DNA of 64,000 nt, from the NCBI RefSeq assembly GCF_904848665.1, contig NZ_CAJHCQ010000027.1, positions 49,121-113,120 on the forward strand. The letters run 5' to 3'. The notes under the pieces are model-generated. The model was not told the origin of the DNA. It saw only the letters and a list, made by a program, of their open reading frames with translations, and did not search any database. How positions within the stretch are numbered: the stretch's first letter is position 1; each line of letters begins with the position of its first letter. Source of the DNA: Paraburkholderia hiiakae. GTDB taxonomy: Bacteria; Pseudomonadota; Gammaproteobacteria; Burkholderiales; Burkholderiaceae. A program made the translations under genes and the position numbers. Positions 36,247 to 44,747 of the stretch are shown piece by piece.

Positions 36247-37260
36247 ATGCTGGACCGAGAAATTATGCTGGTTCTGCCCGATGCGGGCAGAGATGACCTA
36301 CCGCTTTCGACTCGAGAGATCCACCGCAAGCTCAGTGTCAACGTCCTCGATCCACGGTCCTTGCGGACGGTGCATCGCGAGCTGGACGAGATGCTCAAAA
36401 GCGGGCTGGTCGAAGTGGAATGGCGCGGGCGTGCCAAGTATTGGCGCAAGGTGGCAGGCGCGAGTGGCCTTGCCGCGAAGGCGGCCGGGATGATGACGCA
36501 CGATGAGGCACTGGCCCTTCAGACCTTGCGGCGCTTTTCAACGTGGCGAATTCCGACGCTGGTCGCGGAAACGCTGGCGCCGTTGTTCGACGTGGCGGGC
36601 AAGCGGCTGGCGGCGGCCAACAGCGAGCATGAGCGTCGTTACCGCAAGTGGATCGACAAGATCGAGGTCGAAACTGGCGCCTTCTCGTTGCAATACCCCG
36701 AGGTCAACCGCGATATCTTCGCAACGGTTTCGCAGGCGCTCTTCAACGAGCAGCAACTCGAAGTCGTCTATCAGCCTCGCACGAAAACTGACAATGCAGA
36801 TGCGAAGATCGTCTACCCGCTCGGGCTGGTAGAAGTGGGCGGGCTGGTGTACCTCGTGGCGGCGATGCAGCGCCATCCGAAGCCCGCGATGTACCGGCTG
36901 GATCGTCTTTTGCGCGCAACCATGTTGCCCGAGTCGTTTGCCTATCCGCGTGGATTCCGGCTTTCGGTATATGTACGGGAGCAACGCCAGTTCGACTTCA
37001 TGGTAGAGGGCGAAATCGACCTGAGGCTACGCTTCAGGAATGGAGCAGGGAACCATCTGATCGAAGCACCAATGTCCGACGATCAGCAAACCGTCCAGAA
37101 TGGCGACACACTCGATGTTCGTGGCACTGTGCTGTCAACCCAACGGCTTCGGTGGTGGCTGCGCGCGTTCGGCCCGAACATCGAGATCTTGCACCCAGCG
37201 GCCCTGCGGGCGGAGTTGGCGGCGGAGGCCAGAAAATTGGCCGCACTCTATGAGGGATAG
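36247..37260 (+). CDS. Winged-helix/WYL transcriptional regulator 2
   Basis: 337 residues, paralogous over its full length to the regulator at 21081. Winged helix: MLDREIMLVLPDAGRDDLPL, LRTVHRELDEMLKSGLVEVE. Both share MMTHDEALALQTLRRFS-type and LGLVEVGGLVYLV segments and the end STQRLRWWLRAFGPNIEIL. It ends 36 bases before operator E and directly precedes the GTPase operon, so local control of that operon is likely. No ribosome site of note; the first ATG fits the alignment with copy 1. Confidence 0.85.
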   Translation: MLDREIMLVLPDAGRDDLPLSTREIHRKLSVNVLDPRSLRTVHRELDEMLKSGLVEVEWRGRAKYWRKVAGASGLAAKAAGMMTHDEALALQTLRRFSTWRIPTLVAETLAPLFDVAGKRLAAANSEHERRYRKWIDKIEVETGAFSLQYPEVNRDIFATVSQALFNEQQLEVVYQPRTKTDNADAKIVYPLGLVEVGGLVYLVAAMQRHPKPAMYRLDRLLRATMLPESFAYPRGFRLSVYVREQRQFDFMVEGEIDLRLRFRNGAGNHLIEAPMSDDQQTVQNGDTLDVRGTVLSTQRLRWWLRAFGPNIEILHPAALRAELAAEARKLAALYEG

Positions 37261-37295
37261 TGGACGCTCGCTCGCCGGTGTCCATTTGGGGCGTC

Positions 37296-37310
37296 GGACA
37301 CGATTTGTCT
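37296..37310. promoter_or_regulatory. Operator E, one mismatch
   Basis: GGACACGATTTGTCT differs from the consensus only at the last base. Centre 77 bases before the 37380 start. A half-site GATGCTGTCC at 37344-37353 is identical to the right half of operator A1 and lies 46 bases downstream. Confidence 0.6.
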
Positions 37311-37379
37311 CACACGGTTGCTATCTTGAGAGGGCAGCACACCGATGCTGTCCTATCGAACCCATGGTCAGGAGCGAAC

Positions 37380-37514
37380 ATGTTGACGAGTTGCCAATCT
37401 TCCCCCCTGCAACATCTGGCGGCATTTGCGATTGTTTTTGTGGCAGCGGTGGTGGGGACTGCTGCAGTTGGCGCCTATGTCGATTCGGTGAAGGCCGACG
37501 CGCAGCGGGGATAA
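37380..37514 (+). CDS. Single-span membrane peptide, 44 aa
   Basis: MLTSCQSSPLQHLAAFAIVF followed by VAAVVGTAAVGAYVDSVKAD: a short soluble start, one hydrophobic span with small residues, and a charged tail. Too short for family assignment. It is the first frame downstream of operator E with a plausible ribosome site (CAGGAGCG), so it probably opens the GTPase operon. Confidence 0.45.
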   Translation: MLTSCQSSPLQHLAAFAIVFVAAVVGTAAVGAYVDSVKADAQRG

Positions 37515-37586
37515 ATCGATCTGTGGGAATGGATGGAGGGTTTGACGTAGTCCTCCGGATTCCACGCAACGCTTGCCAGACTTTCT

Positions 37587-37793
37587 ATGCCAATACGTCC
37601 AGCACCCTTTACGTTGAAATGCGGTCAATGCGGATGGAAACATACGTTTGCCCCGCAAAGCGATGTTTTACTGCCGCAAATAGATATTCGTTCGCGTTGT
37701 CCGCGCTGTGGAGCCGTCGAATTGGCACGGTCGCGGGCGAATTTGATCGAGCAGGTGTCGAGCCGGTTGAGGCACGTTTGGCCGCGCACATGA
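37587..37793 (+). CDS. Zinc-ribbon protein, 68 aa
   Basis: MPIRPAPFTLKCGQCGWKHT and later SRCPRCGAVELARS: two C-x-x-C knuckles, 26 residues apart, forming one zinc ribbon. The carboxyl end NLIEQVSSRLRHVW is helical. Similar stand-alone ribbons precede helicase or GTPase genes in some islands. It lies 46 bases before the NERD helicase gene. Confidence 0.6.
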   Translation: MPIRPAPFTLKCGQCGWKHTFAPQSDVLLPQIDIRSRCPRCGAVELARSRANLIEQVSSRLRHVWPRT

Positions 37794-37839
37794 GTGCACC
37801 GGGAATTGATTTGCGCCCGTTCTCCAGGATGGATGATTA

Positions 37840-39480
37840 ATGGCGCGTATTCTTCCCGACGGCTGGAAGGCACTACGCGCGACAGGAGGGGCTGCGCGCG
37901 AGATCGAAACGCTGGAGCAGCTCGAAACCGGCTTGCCCGATGGCTACACGGTCTATCACTCGGTGCACTGGACTCGACTCGCGAACGGTTTCTCGGTGTT
38001 CGGAGAACTCGACTTCGTGGTTGTCAGCCCATCCGGCCGGATCATGGCGATCGAGCAAAAGGCGGGAAGCCTGGAGGAAACCGCCGAAGGCCTCGCGAAA
38101 ACCTACTCCGGCAAGCCGAAGAGCGTGGCGCAACAGATATCCCGCTCGGTGTCGGCGTTGCGCGGCCGTCTGTCCGACGCGTTCGGGCCACGCAACTACG
38201 GCGTGGAGGAACTGCTGTATTGCCCGGACTACACCGTCATCAATCGCGACATTGCGGGTGTGCCTCCTGCTCGTATCGTGGACGCGACTCGTGGCAAATG
38301 GCTGGCAGACATCGTCCAGCAGATATTGCCCGCCGACGAGCCGCTGCTGCCCTGCCATGACAGCATTCATCCGTTTCTGGCAGGCGAGTTGTCGTTGATG
38401 CCCGACGCGGGGGCGATGATCGGTACGGCATCGCAGCTTGTGACTCAGGTGTCGAGCGGATTGGCCACGTGGGCGCGCAATATCCATGTCGAACCCTTCC
38501 GGCTGCGGGTGAACGGTACGGCCGGCTCGGGCAAGACGCAACTCGCGATCGGCGTTCTGCATGACGCGGCTGCGGCCGGCAAGCGCGCGCTGTACGTGTG
38601 CTTCAACCGGCCATTGGCCGATTACATCGGGTCTATCGCGCCGGTTACCGCGAGCGTGATGTCGTTCCACAAGCTCTGCCGTGGACTTGCCGACGACCTC
38701 GGCGTGCGTGGTGAACTTGATCTCGACGACGAATCCGTTTGCTCGGCCTTGAGACAAAGGCTGCGCGAGCAGGAGCAGCACTCGCTTTCGCGCTACGACG
38801 TGATCGTGGTCGACGAAGGACAGGACTTCCTGCAGCCCTGGGTCGACCTGATGGAGGGACTGCTGGCGCCCGGCGGTAGCTGGTGGTGGCTCGAAGACCC
38901 GATGCAGAACCTGTATCAGCGACCGGCGCTCATCTTGCCGGACCGTTGGGTCGAGGTTCGCGCGAAATCCAATTACCGGAGTCCACGCGACATCGTGCGA
39001 CTTCTTGCGCAGTTGCAGGGACTTCCGCAAGACGTGGAGGCAGGAAGCCCCATTGACGGCTCGGATGTGGAGATCGTGGCGTACCCGGATGGCGCGGTCG
39101 TCGAGTATACCCGTCGCCAGCTGGATGAAGCGATTGCGCTCGGCTATCGTCCATCGGATATCGCGGTTCTTTCGTTTCAAGGGATGAAGAAGTCGGTACT
39201 GACTGGCATGGACCGCTTGGGCGAATGGAGTCTGCGTCATCCGACCGGCGGGTATGACATGGCCGGCAATCAACTGTATCGGGATGGGGAAGTGCTGTCC
39301 GATTCGGTGTTTCGCTTCAAGGGGCAAAGTGCGTCTTGCGTGATCCTGACCGAGGTGGACTTCTCACAGTTCGATGAAGTCGCGCAGTGCTTGCTGTTTG
39401 TTGGCGCGACGCGGGCAACCATGAAACTGATGGTGGTGATGTCGGAGCGAGCGGCGGGCGTATTGCTGGGTCGGGTGTGA
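37840..39480 (+). CDS. NERD-domain superfamily 1 helicase
   Basis: 546 residues. The NERD nuclease-like domain occupies about 20-130: ETLEQLETGLPDGYTVYHSV, then GELDFVVVSPSGRIMAIEQK with the D...E-x-K pattern. The UvrD-like helicase follows: Walker A RVNGTAGSGKTQLAIGV, Walker B IVVDEGQDFLQPW, an arginine motif SNYRSPRDIV, the FKGQSASCVILTEVD stretch and LLFVGATRATMKLMV. Proteins combining NERD and helicase parts occur in defence islands and are thought to process DNA ends. It lies in the operon after operator E and ahead of the GTPases. Confidence 0.75.
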   Translation: MARILPDGWKALRATGGAAREIETLEQLETGLPDGYTVYHSVHWTRLANGFSVFGELDFVVVSPSGRIMAIEQKAGSLEETAEGLAKTYSGKPKSVAQQISRSVSALRGRLSDAFGPRNYGVEELLYCPDYTVINRDIAGVPPARIVDATRGKWLADIVQQILPADEPLLPCHDSIHPFLAGELSLMPDAGAMIGTASQLVTQVSSGLATWARNIHVEPFRLRVNGTAGSGKTQLAIGVLHDAAAAGKRALYVCFNRPLADYIGSIAPVTASVMSFHKLCRGLADDLGVRGELDLDDESVCSALRQRLREQEQHSLSRYDVIVVDEGQDFLQPWVDLMEGLLAPGGSWWWLEDPMQNLYQRPALILPDRWVEVRAKSNYRSPRDIVRLLAQLQGLPQDVEAGSPIDGSDVEIVAYPDGAVVEYTRRQLDEAIALGYRPSDIAVLSFQGMKKSVLTGMDRLGEWSLRHPTGGYDMAGNQLYRDGEVLSDSVFRFKGQSASCVILTEVDFSQFDEVAQCLLFVGATRATMKLMVVMSERAAGVLLGRV

Positions 39481-39503
39481 CCGGACGTCAAGCAACGTGG
39501 AGC

Positions 39504-39938
39504 ATGGAAAACATGGCAGTGCGAACAAATGGCGAGTCGATGGATGGCGCCAAGAAGGTTTCCCGCAAGTCGGGTTTGCAGGAAGTGCAACAAGCGCTCG
39601 ACCTGGTGCGCTCGCAGATCCGACAATTCGATTTCACGCCAGAACAGGTGTTCGGCTATCACGGCAAGGCCGACGTTTCGAACCTCAAGAGTGAGGAGTC
39701 GGGCGCGTCAGTGCCCGCTGTTGCGAAGAAGGCGGCTAGGAAGACCGCCGCAGTGAAACGCGCGGCGTCAGGAGACGCCCCCCGCAAGACTGGTGAAGGC
39801 GGCCCCGCGGCGAAGCGTACCGCAAAGGCGGCCAGCGTTGCAGAGGGCGCGCCGGCGGTCCCAACAGCTTCAAATACGGTCAAGACATCGCTCAACCCGG
39901 CGTCGGCCTGGCCGTTTCCGGCCGGCAGCCGCCGCTAA
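39504..39938 (+). CDS. Histone-like tail protein, 144 aa
   Basis: An amino helical part (SGLQEVQQALDLVRSQIRQF, FTPEQVFGY) is followed by a long low-complexity Lys/Ala/Pro tail (KKAARKTAAVKRAASG) like histone-H1-like and H-NS-type proteins of Burkholderiaceae. It could coat DNA or hold nucleic acid for the neighbouring helicase. A start at 39513 (MAVRTN) is possible. Confidence 0.5.
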   Translation: MENMAVRTNGESMDGAKKVSRKSGLQEVQQALDLVRSQIRQFDFTPEQVFGYHGKADVSNLKSEESGASVPAVAKKAARKTAAVKRAASGDAPRKTGEGGPAAKRTAKAASVAEGAPAVPTASNTVKTSLNPASAWPFPAGSRR

Positions 39939-40003
39939 CGTGCGCTCAACCCGGGCGGGACGATTCGACCCGCCCGCCTTTCGTCATTCATTGTGCTGAA
40001 TTC

Positions 40004-40816
40004 ATGGACTTGACAGTGATTTCAGAGCTGCTTCCGGAGCGCGCCGCCGACGCGGCTCGCTTCGCACAGCTCGCAGATGCCGGGAAGTTGCCGGTCGTGA
40101 CGGTTTTGGGGAAGTTCAATCACGGCAAGAGCACGCTGCTGAACGAGTTGATTGGTCAGGGTGTATTCGCGGTTTCCGATGTGCGTCAGACGACGGATCT
40201 GGATGCCTTCGACCAGGAGGGCGTGCGCTGGCTCGATGCACCGGGACTCGACGCCGACGTCCAGATCGAGGACGACCGGCGCGCATTGCGCGGGAGTTGG
40301 GAGGAGGCGGACATCCGGCTCTTCGTCCACTCGGCGCGCGAAGGCGAACTCGACGGCAGCGAAAAGGCGCTGCTCGCCCAGCTTGCCGCCGAAGCCGCGC
40401 ATTCCCGGCGCGAGGTGCTGGTGGTCATCACGCAGATCGAGGAGGTGGGTGAAGAGACGCTTGCCGACATCCTCCGTATCATCAAGCAACAGGCCGCTTC
40501 ACTGGAGATCCTTCCCGTTTCGGCGATCCGCTACCGGCGCGGACGCGAGGGCGGCAAGCCACTGCTGATCGAGAAGAGCGGCATGCTGGCGCTGAAAGAC
40601 CGTATAGCCCATGCTGTCCGCCAGGTTTTCTCCGCACGGGCCGAAGAGCGGCGGATGACGGGCATCCTCCTGCGCGCGCAACTGGCCTCCGCAGGGGCTG
40701 ACCGTTATGCGCGCCTGAAGACACTCACGACCGAGCGTAACAGGCTGATGACGCACTTCAAGAACGAGTTTGAGTCGCTTCAAGCAGATATTCACAGAAA
40801 AATCGGGGCGATCTAG
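40004..40816 (+). CDS. Short dynamin-type GTPase
   Basis: 270 residues, made mainly of the G domain. G1 is GKFNHGKST (residues 36-44), the switch-I threonine lies in RQTTDLDAF, and G3 is DAPG (78-81). The G4 position reads VVITQIEE, where TKxD or NKxD is expected, so nucleotide specificity may differ. The usual long helical stalk is missing; only about 60 residues of helix follow. Such a short GTPase probably works with the two larger partners downstream, possibly as a regulator of their assembly. Confidence 0.7.
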   Translation: MDLTVISELLPERAADAARFAQLADAGKLPVVTVLGKFNHGKSTLLNELIGQGVFAVSDVRQTTDLDAFDQEGVRWLDAPGLDADVQIEDDRRALRGSWEEADIRLFVHSAREGELDGSEKALLAQLAAEAAHSRREVLVVITQIEEVGEETLADILRIIKQQAASLEILPVSAIRYRRGREGGKPLLIEKSGMLALKDRIAHAVRQVFSARAEERRMTGILLRAQLASAGADRYARLKTLTTERNRLMTHFKNEFESLQADIHRKIGAI

Positions 40817-40818
40817 GC

Positions 40819-41304
40819 ATGGGCTTCTTTTCCAGTTTGGGCAGTATGCTGGAGTCGGTGGCAGACACGGCGCTCGAATCCATTGCCGACGGCATTCAGA
40901 AAATATCGGACGCGATTCCATCGCCAACGTCGTCTTCGTCCAGTAGCAGCTCGTCGTCGGCTTTCCAGGCGGAGGTCGCGAAACGGGCGGGCGCACGCCG
41001 TATTGCGGAAAGCGAATCGGCGGTCATACTGAAGAGCTTCTTTCAGAAACACCAACTCGCCGTCACGGATGCGGAAATCAAGGAACTGGTCACGGCGTGC
41101 TCAGCCACGTCGACGCCCGCGGTGTCGATGAAGTTTGAGATACGGTATCAGGACACGGCTGAGATGCAGGTGCGTGTGGCCGAGATGGATAGCCTGAACG
41201 CCGAAATCGAACGTTTCGAGCAGGCCGCGCAGGCGATTCGTTCGTTGATGGCGCAACAGGATGCAGCCGCGAACGGTGAGGGAAGCGTGGTGGCTCAGCC
41301 ATGA
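40819..41304 (+). CDS. Helical partner protein with serine run
   Basis: 161 residues starting two bases after the preceding stop. An amphipathic amino helix (MGFFSSLGSMLESVADTALE) could bind membrane. A run of ten serines (SSSSSSSSSS, residues 38-47) is a linker. The rest (VAKRAGARRIAESESAVILK, then VAEMDSLNAEIERFEQAAQA) is coiled coil. No family recognised. Tight spacing between two GTPases suggests it belongs to their complex. Confidence 0.5.
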   Translation: MGFFSSLGSMLESVADTALESIADGIQKISDAIPSPTSSSSSSSSSSAFQAEVAKRAGARRIAESESAVILKSFFQKHQLAVTDAEIKELVTACSATSTPAVSMKFEIRYQDTAEMQVRVAEMDSLNAEIERFEQAAQAIRSLMAQQDAAANGEGSVVAQP

Positions 41305-41356
41305 GCACCGGCCGCATGACTGAAACATTGAATCGAATAACTCGCGGGGCCGGGAA

Positions 41357-43129
41357 GTGAACGGGACGAAAAAAGCGCCGACATCAGAAGCGCATTTCAT
41401 TGAGAAGTTGAAGCAGTTCGAGTTCGTCACACAGAACATGCAGGTCCGGGTCGACGAACTGAACGGCTGGAAGGACAAACTGCAGGCGAAACTCGTCCTC
41501 GAGCCCAATGACGTCAAGGGGATCAAGACTGACGGCGCACTCGCGCGCCAGATCCACGAGCTTCGGCGTCAAATCGGCGAATGCGTCGCTGGATGGGCGC
41601 ACGGGCTCGACAGTAGCGGACCCATGCGACGCCTTAGCGAGCAGTTTGGCGGCCAGGGCATCCTGCTTGTCTTCGGCAAGGTGAATGCTGGCAAGAGTTC
41701 GTTCTGCAATTTCCTTGCGGAGCGATTCAAACGCCATGGCGAGCCAGTCCAGTATTTCTATTTCGAAAACGGCAAAAGTATTGATACACAGGGGCCGTTC
41801 GTCGAAGCGGCAACGGAAGCAACGGCACGCATTCAAGGAATCCGACTCGGTAGCAGGCTTATCTTGCTCGACACGCCGGGCCTGCACTCGGTCACGGACG
41901 AAAATGGCAAGTTGACCAAGAGCTTCACCGACAGTGCCGACGGCGTTCTGTGGCTCACGAGTTCGACGTCGCCGGGCCAGGTGCAGGAACTCGACGAGTT
42001 GCGCGAGGAGCTCAAGCGGGACAAGCCGTTGCTTCCCGCTATTACGAAGAGCGACATGTCGGAGGAGGACGAGCTCGACGGTGCCATCGTTACGATTCTG
42101 AAGAACAAGACGGCGGAAAACCGCAAACTGCAAGAAGGCGACGTACTCCAACGTGCGCGAGCCAAACTGCGTCAGGCTGACATGGACGAGGGCCTTGTGC
42201 GTGCCCCCGTATCGGTTTCGGCACTGGTGGTTCGCAAGAGTCCGGAGCCTGATGAGGCCCTGGAGGGGGCGGGGTTTCAGCGTCTGTTCGGCGGGCTCAC
42301 CGAGATCACAGAGGCCGCGACGGAAATCAAGAAGCGCAAGGCGGCCGTGCTCATGCTCAGTCACCTTGAAAAGGACGTGGTGCAACCACTGAGCGAGAAG
42401 ATACGGCCGCAGCTCAAGATCATGCGCACGAAGGCAGCGGAAGCGGCGAAATCGCTGGACGCTGCAGCACCAAAAATCGGCAGCAGCGTGCTGGATGAGG
42501 TGCTCGGCGAACTGGCCGATCTGCTCGAACGCCACAAATCGACGCGTGACACGGCCGCGGTGCATCGCGAATTGAGCGCTCGGGTTCACAAGATCGTGCA
42601 AGAGCACGTTGCGCGCGAGCTGGCGGAATACGCGCACGAGATGGACGCTGCCTTGGTCGCCCTGAAGGATGGCCAGTATGGCGCTTTCGACGATGTCACC
42701 GAAGAGTGTGATGTCACGCGGGGCCGCTGGAAGAAGAGCGCGGTCGCCGGGGCGGCGGGGATAGGCGGCGCAATCCTCGGCGGACTCATTGGTTCCCTGT
42801 TTCCGGGAGCGGGAACGATCGCGGGCGTGGGTGTGGGCGAGGCCGTTGGCGGCCTCCTGGGCGGTGTGGTGAGTTCGTTGCTGGGCGAAAAGGGCGGCGA
42901 CTATCTCGTCGAGACAGAGCGTCTGAGCATTTCCGTGGGCGTGAGCTACACGCGCCTTTATGAGGCGATCTCAGAGGATCTGCGCAAGCGCCTTCCGGGT
43001 GCGGTTGCCAAGGTGGTCGAGCGGTGCAGGGAGAGCGTCCAGCAGGTGATGGCCGAGGTCACGCGCATCGAACGCGTCGTCGACGAAAGCGAAGATGAAC
43101 TGGAGAGGTTGAAGGAGGCGTGCAAGTGA
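41357..43129 (+). CDS. Dynamin-like GTPase with glycine-zipper membrane segment
   Basis: 590 residues. An amino coiled-coil region precedes the G domain: G1 GKVNAGKSS (residues 107-115), G3 LDTPG (171-175) and G4 TKSD in AITKSDMSEED. Helical regions flank a glycine-zipper hydrophobic segment near residues 460-515 (AVAGAAGIGGAILGGLIGSL, then AVGGLLGGVVSSLL) that would insert in a membrane as in LeoA/bacterial-dynamin paddles. The last 75 residues return to helix (EVTRIERVVDESEDEL). Bacterial dynamins remodel membranes, and several give phage protection. It overlaps the next gene by four bases. Confidence 0.75.
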   Translation: MNGTKKAPTSEAHFIEKLKQFEFVTQNMQVRVDELNGWKDKLQAKLVLEPNDVKGIKTDGALARQIHELRRQIGECVAGWAHGLDSSGPMRRLSEQFGGQGILLVFGKVNAGKSSFCNFLAERFKRHGEPVQYFYFENGKSIDTQGPFVEAATEATARIQGIRLGSRLILLDTPGLHSVTDENGKLTKSFTDSADGVLWLTSSTSPGQVQELDELREELKRDKPLLPAITKSDMSEEDELDGAIVTILKNKTAENRKLQEGDVLQRARAKLRQADMDEGLVRAPVSVSALVVRKSPEPDEALEGAGFQRLFGGLTEITEAATEIKKRKAAVLMLSHLEKDVVQPLSEKIRPQLKIMRTKAAEAAKSLDAAAPKIGSSVLDEVLGELADLLERHKSTRDTAAVHRELSARVHKIVQEHVARELAEYAHEMDAALVALKDGQYGAFDDVTEECDVTRGRWKKSAVAGAAGIGGAILGGLIGSLFPGAGTIAGVGVGEAVGGLLGGVVSSLLGEKGGDYLVETERLSISVGVSYTRLYEAISEDLRKRLPGAVAKVVERCRESVQQVMAEVTRIERVVDESEDELERLKEACK

Positions 43130-44667
43130 ATCCGTTTGAACAATACAAGTCGCTGCTCGAACAGGCCGCGCCAGTGGCAATGAGATACCATCCGGACGCC
43201 GAGGCGATCATCGCCGAATGGCAGGAGCGTATCCAGAAACAGAAGATTCACGTCATGTTGTTCGGCGCTTACAACGCCGGCAAGAGCACACTGATCAACG
43301 CCCTTGTGGGGCGCGAGGTGGCGAAGGCCGGTGACGTGCCTACGACGGACGTCGTAGACTTCCACGAATGGGATGGCCACATGCTGCTCGACACGCCTGG
43401 GGTCAACGCGCCGATCGCGCACGAGGAAATCAGCCTCGAGCAGTTGCAGCGCGCCGATCTGATCGTGTTCGTGCTGCGCCAGGAAGATCAGGATGCGAGT
43501 GACATCATGAATCGCATCTTCGAACTGCTGGAACAGAACCGGCCTATCTTCATTGTCCTGAACTACGAAGATGGTGACCCCGCGCATATCGAAGCGATTC
43601 AGGCGCGCTTTACCCATATGCTTCTCACGTACGCCGGGCGGCGTGGATTCGACAAGGCGGCCCTCGGCACGGTGCCTACGATCCTCATGAACGTCAAGTC
43701 GGCTTGTCGCGCACGACTCGAAAACAAGGCCGTGCTGCTCGAGCATTCGCGCTTCGACGTCTTCATGCTGCGATTCCGCGAATGGCTTGTGCAATACAAC
43801 AGCGAGAAGCAGCTTCTGCAACAGATCTACGCGGGGCTCGAACGCTCACTGCTGCAAACGGTGTCAGCGTCGATCGTCCGTGAGGCGACACCGCAAGGGG
43901 ATATGCAGGAAGTCGACGCGCAGATCGGCCACATTACACGCGAGTACCGGTTGCTCACGAACGCGGCGTCCAGCAAGATTCGCGCGGAGCTGACGCTGCG
44001 GCGCCCGATGATTAGCGAAGCCATTGCACAAGGCGGTTCGCGCGACACGGTGATGGCCGCGTTGACGCAGGTTGGCGAGTCGGTGAGCGAGATCGTGCAG
44101 ACCTGGCTGGAGAAGGAACTCAAACAGAACGTCAAGGGGCGTATTGGCGCGGCGCTCGTAGCTGACGGGCTCGAGCTTCCCAAGGGAAGCGACGCTGGCG
44201 GCAGCGAGTTCGGCAACAAAATGCTCGACGCTGCGCTTGGCGGGATGAAAGGCGTCCACAAGGAGCATGTGCAAACGCTGCTGGAGTTCGGCCGCAAGCT
44301 GAAGATTCCAGGCCTCAAGGGCCGCTGGACCAAGACGCTTGGCCGTTGGGCCGACAAGGCCGCTCCCGTGATTCAGGTGGTTGCCGTGCTGGCGGAAGTT
44401 GCCGTCGACTATTACGGCGAGGAGCGTGACGTGCAGGAGAGCCAGGACCGGACGTTGCAGCGCGGCCAGTGGCTCGATGAAGCGTACTCGCAGCTTTACT
44501 CGGGGCTGATGCAAAGTGTGACCGATGTGATTGCGCACGTGCAGCTAGAGGATTTGCAGCCTGTGGAAGCGCGTCGCAGCGAATTGCGCGCGAAGTTGGG
44601 CGCGAGCGATAAGGACCGAAGCGACTGGGCGGCGTTGACGCTAGCGTTTCAAGACGTCGCATTTTAG
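43126..44667 (+). CDS. Third dynamin-type GTPase
   Basis: 513 residues from the GTG that overlaps the previous stop (GTGA) behind a GGAGG ribosome site; a GTG at 43120 is less well placed. G1 is GAYNAGKST (residues 47-55), G3 LLDTPGVNAP, and the G4 region reads VLNYEDGD, close to NKxD. The later half is helical (EVDAQIGHITREYRLLTNAA; ESVSEIVQTWLEKELKQNV) with a hydrophobic span PVIQVVAVLAEVAVDYY near residue 420. Together with 40004 and 41357 it forms a three-GTPase set, probably a heteromeric assembly. Confidence 0.75.
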   Translation: MNPFEQYKSLLEQAAPVAMRYHPDAEAIIAEWQERIQKQKIHVMLFGAYNAGKSTLINALVGREVAKAGDVPTTDVVDFHEWDGHMLLDTPGVNAPIAHEEISLEQLQRADLIVFVLRQEDQDASDIMNRIFELLEQNRPIFIVLNYEDGDPAHIEAIQARFTHMLLTYAGRRGFDKAALGTVPTILMNVKSACRARLENKAVLLEHSRFDVFMLRFREWLVQYNSEKQLLQQIYAGLERSLLQTVSASIVREATPQGDMQEVDAQIGHITREYRLLTNAASSKIRAELTLRRPMISEAIAQGGSRDTVMAALTQVGESVSEIVQTWLEKELKQNVKGRIGAALVADGLELPKGSDAGGSEFGNKMLDAALGGMKGVHKEHVQTLLEFGRKLKIPGLKGRWTKTLGRWADKAAPVIQVVAVLAEVAVDYYGEERDVQESQDRTLQRGQWLDEAYSQLYSGLMQSVTDVIAHVQLEDLQPVEARRSELRAKLGASDKDRSDWAALTLAFQDVAF

Positions 44668-44747
44668 TGAATGAGCGCGCGTTCGTTCCTTGATCGTCGG
44701 ATCGGTACGATATCGCCGGCTAATTGACAAACAAAACGAGGTTGAGC

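Noticed and set aside
40936..40962. A run of TCG/AGC serine codons as a simple repeat
   Set aside because: It encodes the serine linker of the 40819 protein; no sign of slippage beyond that.
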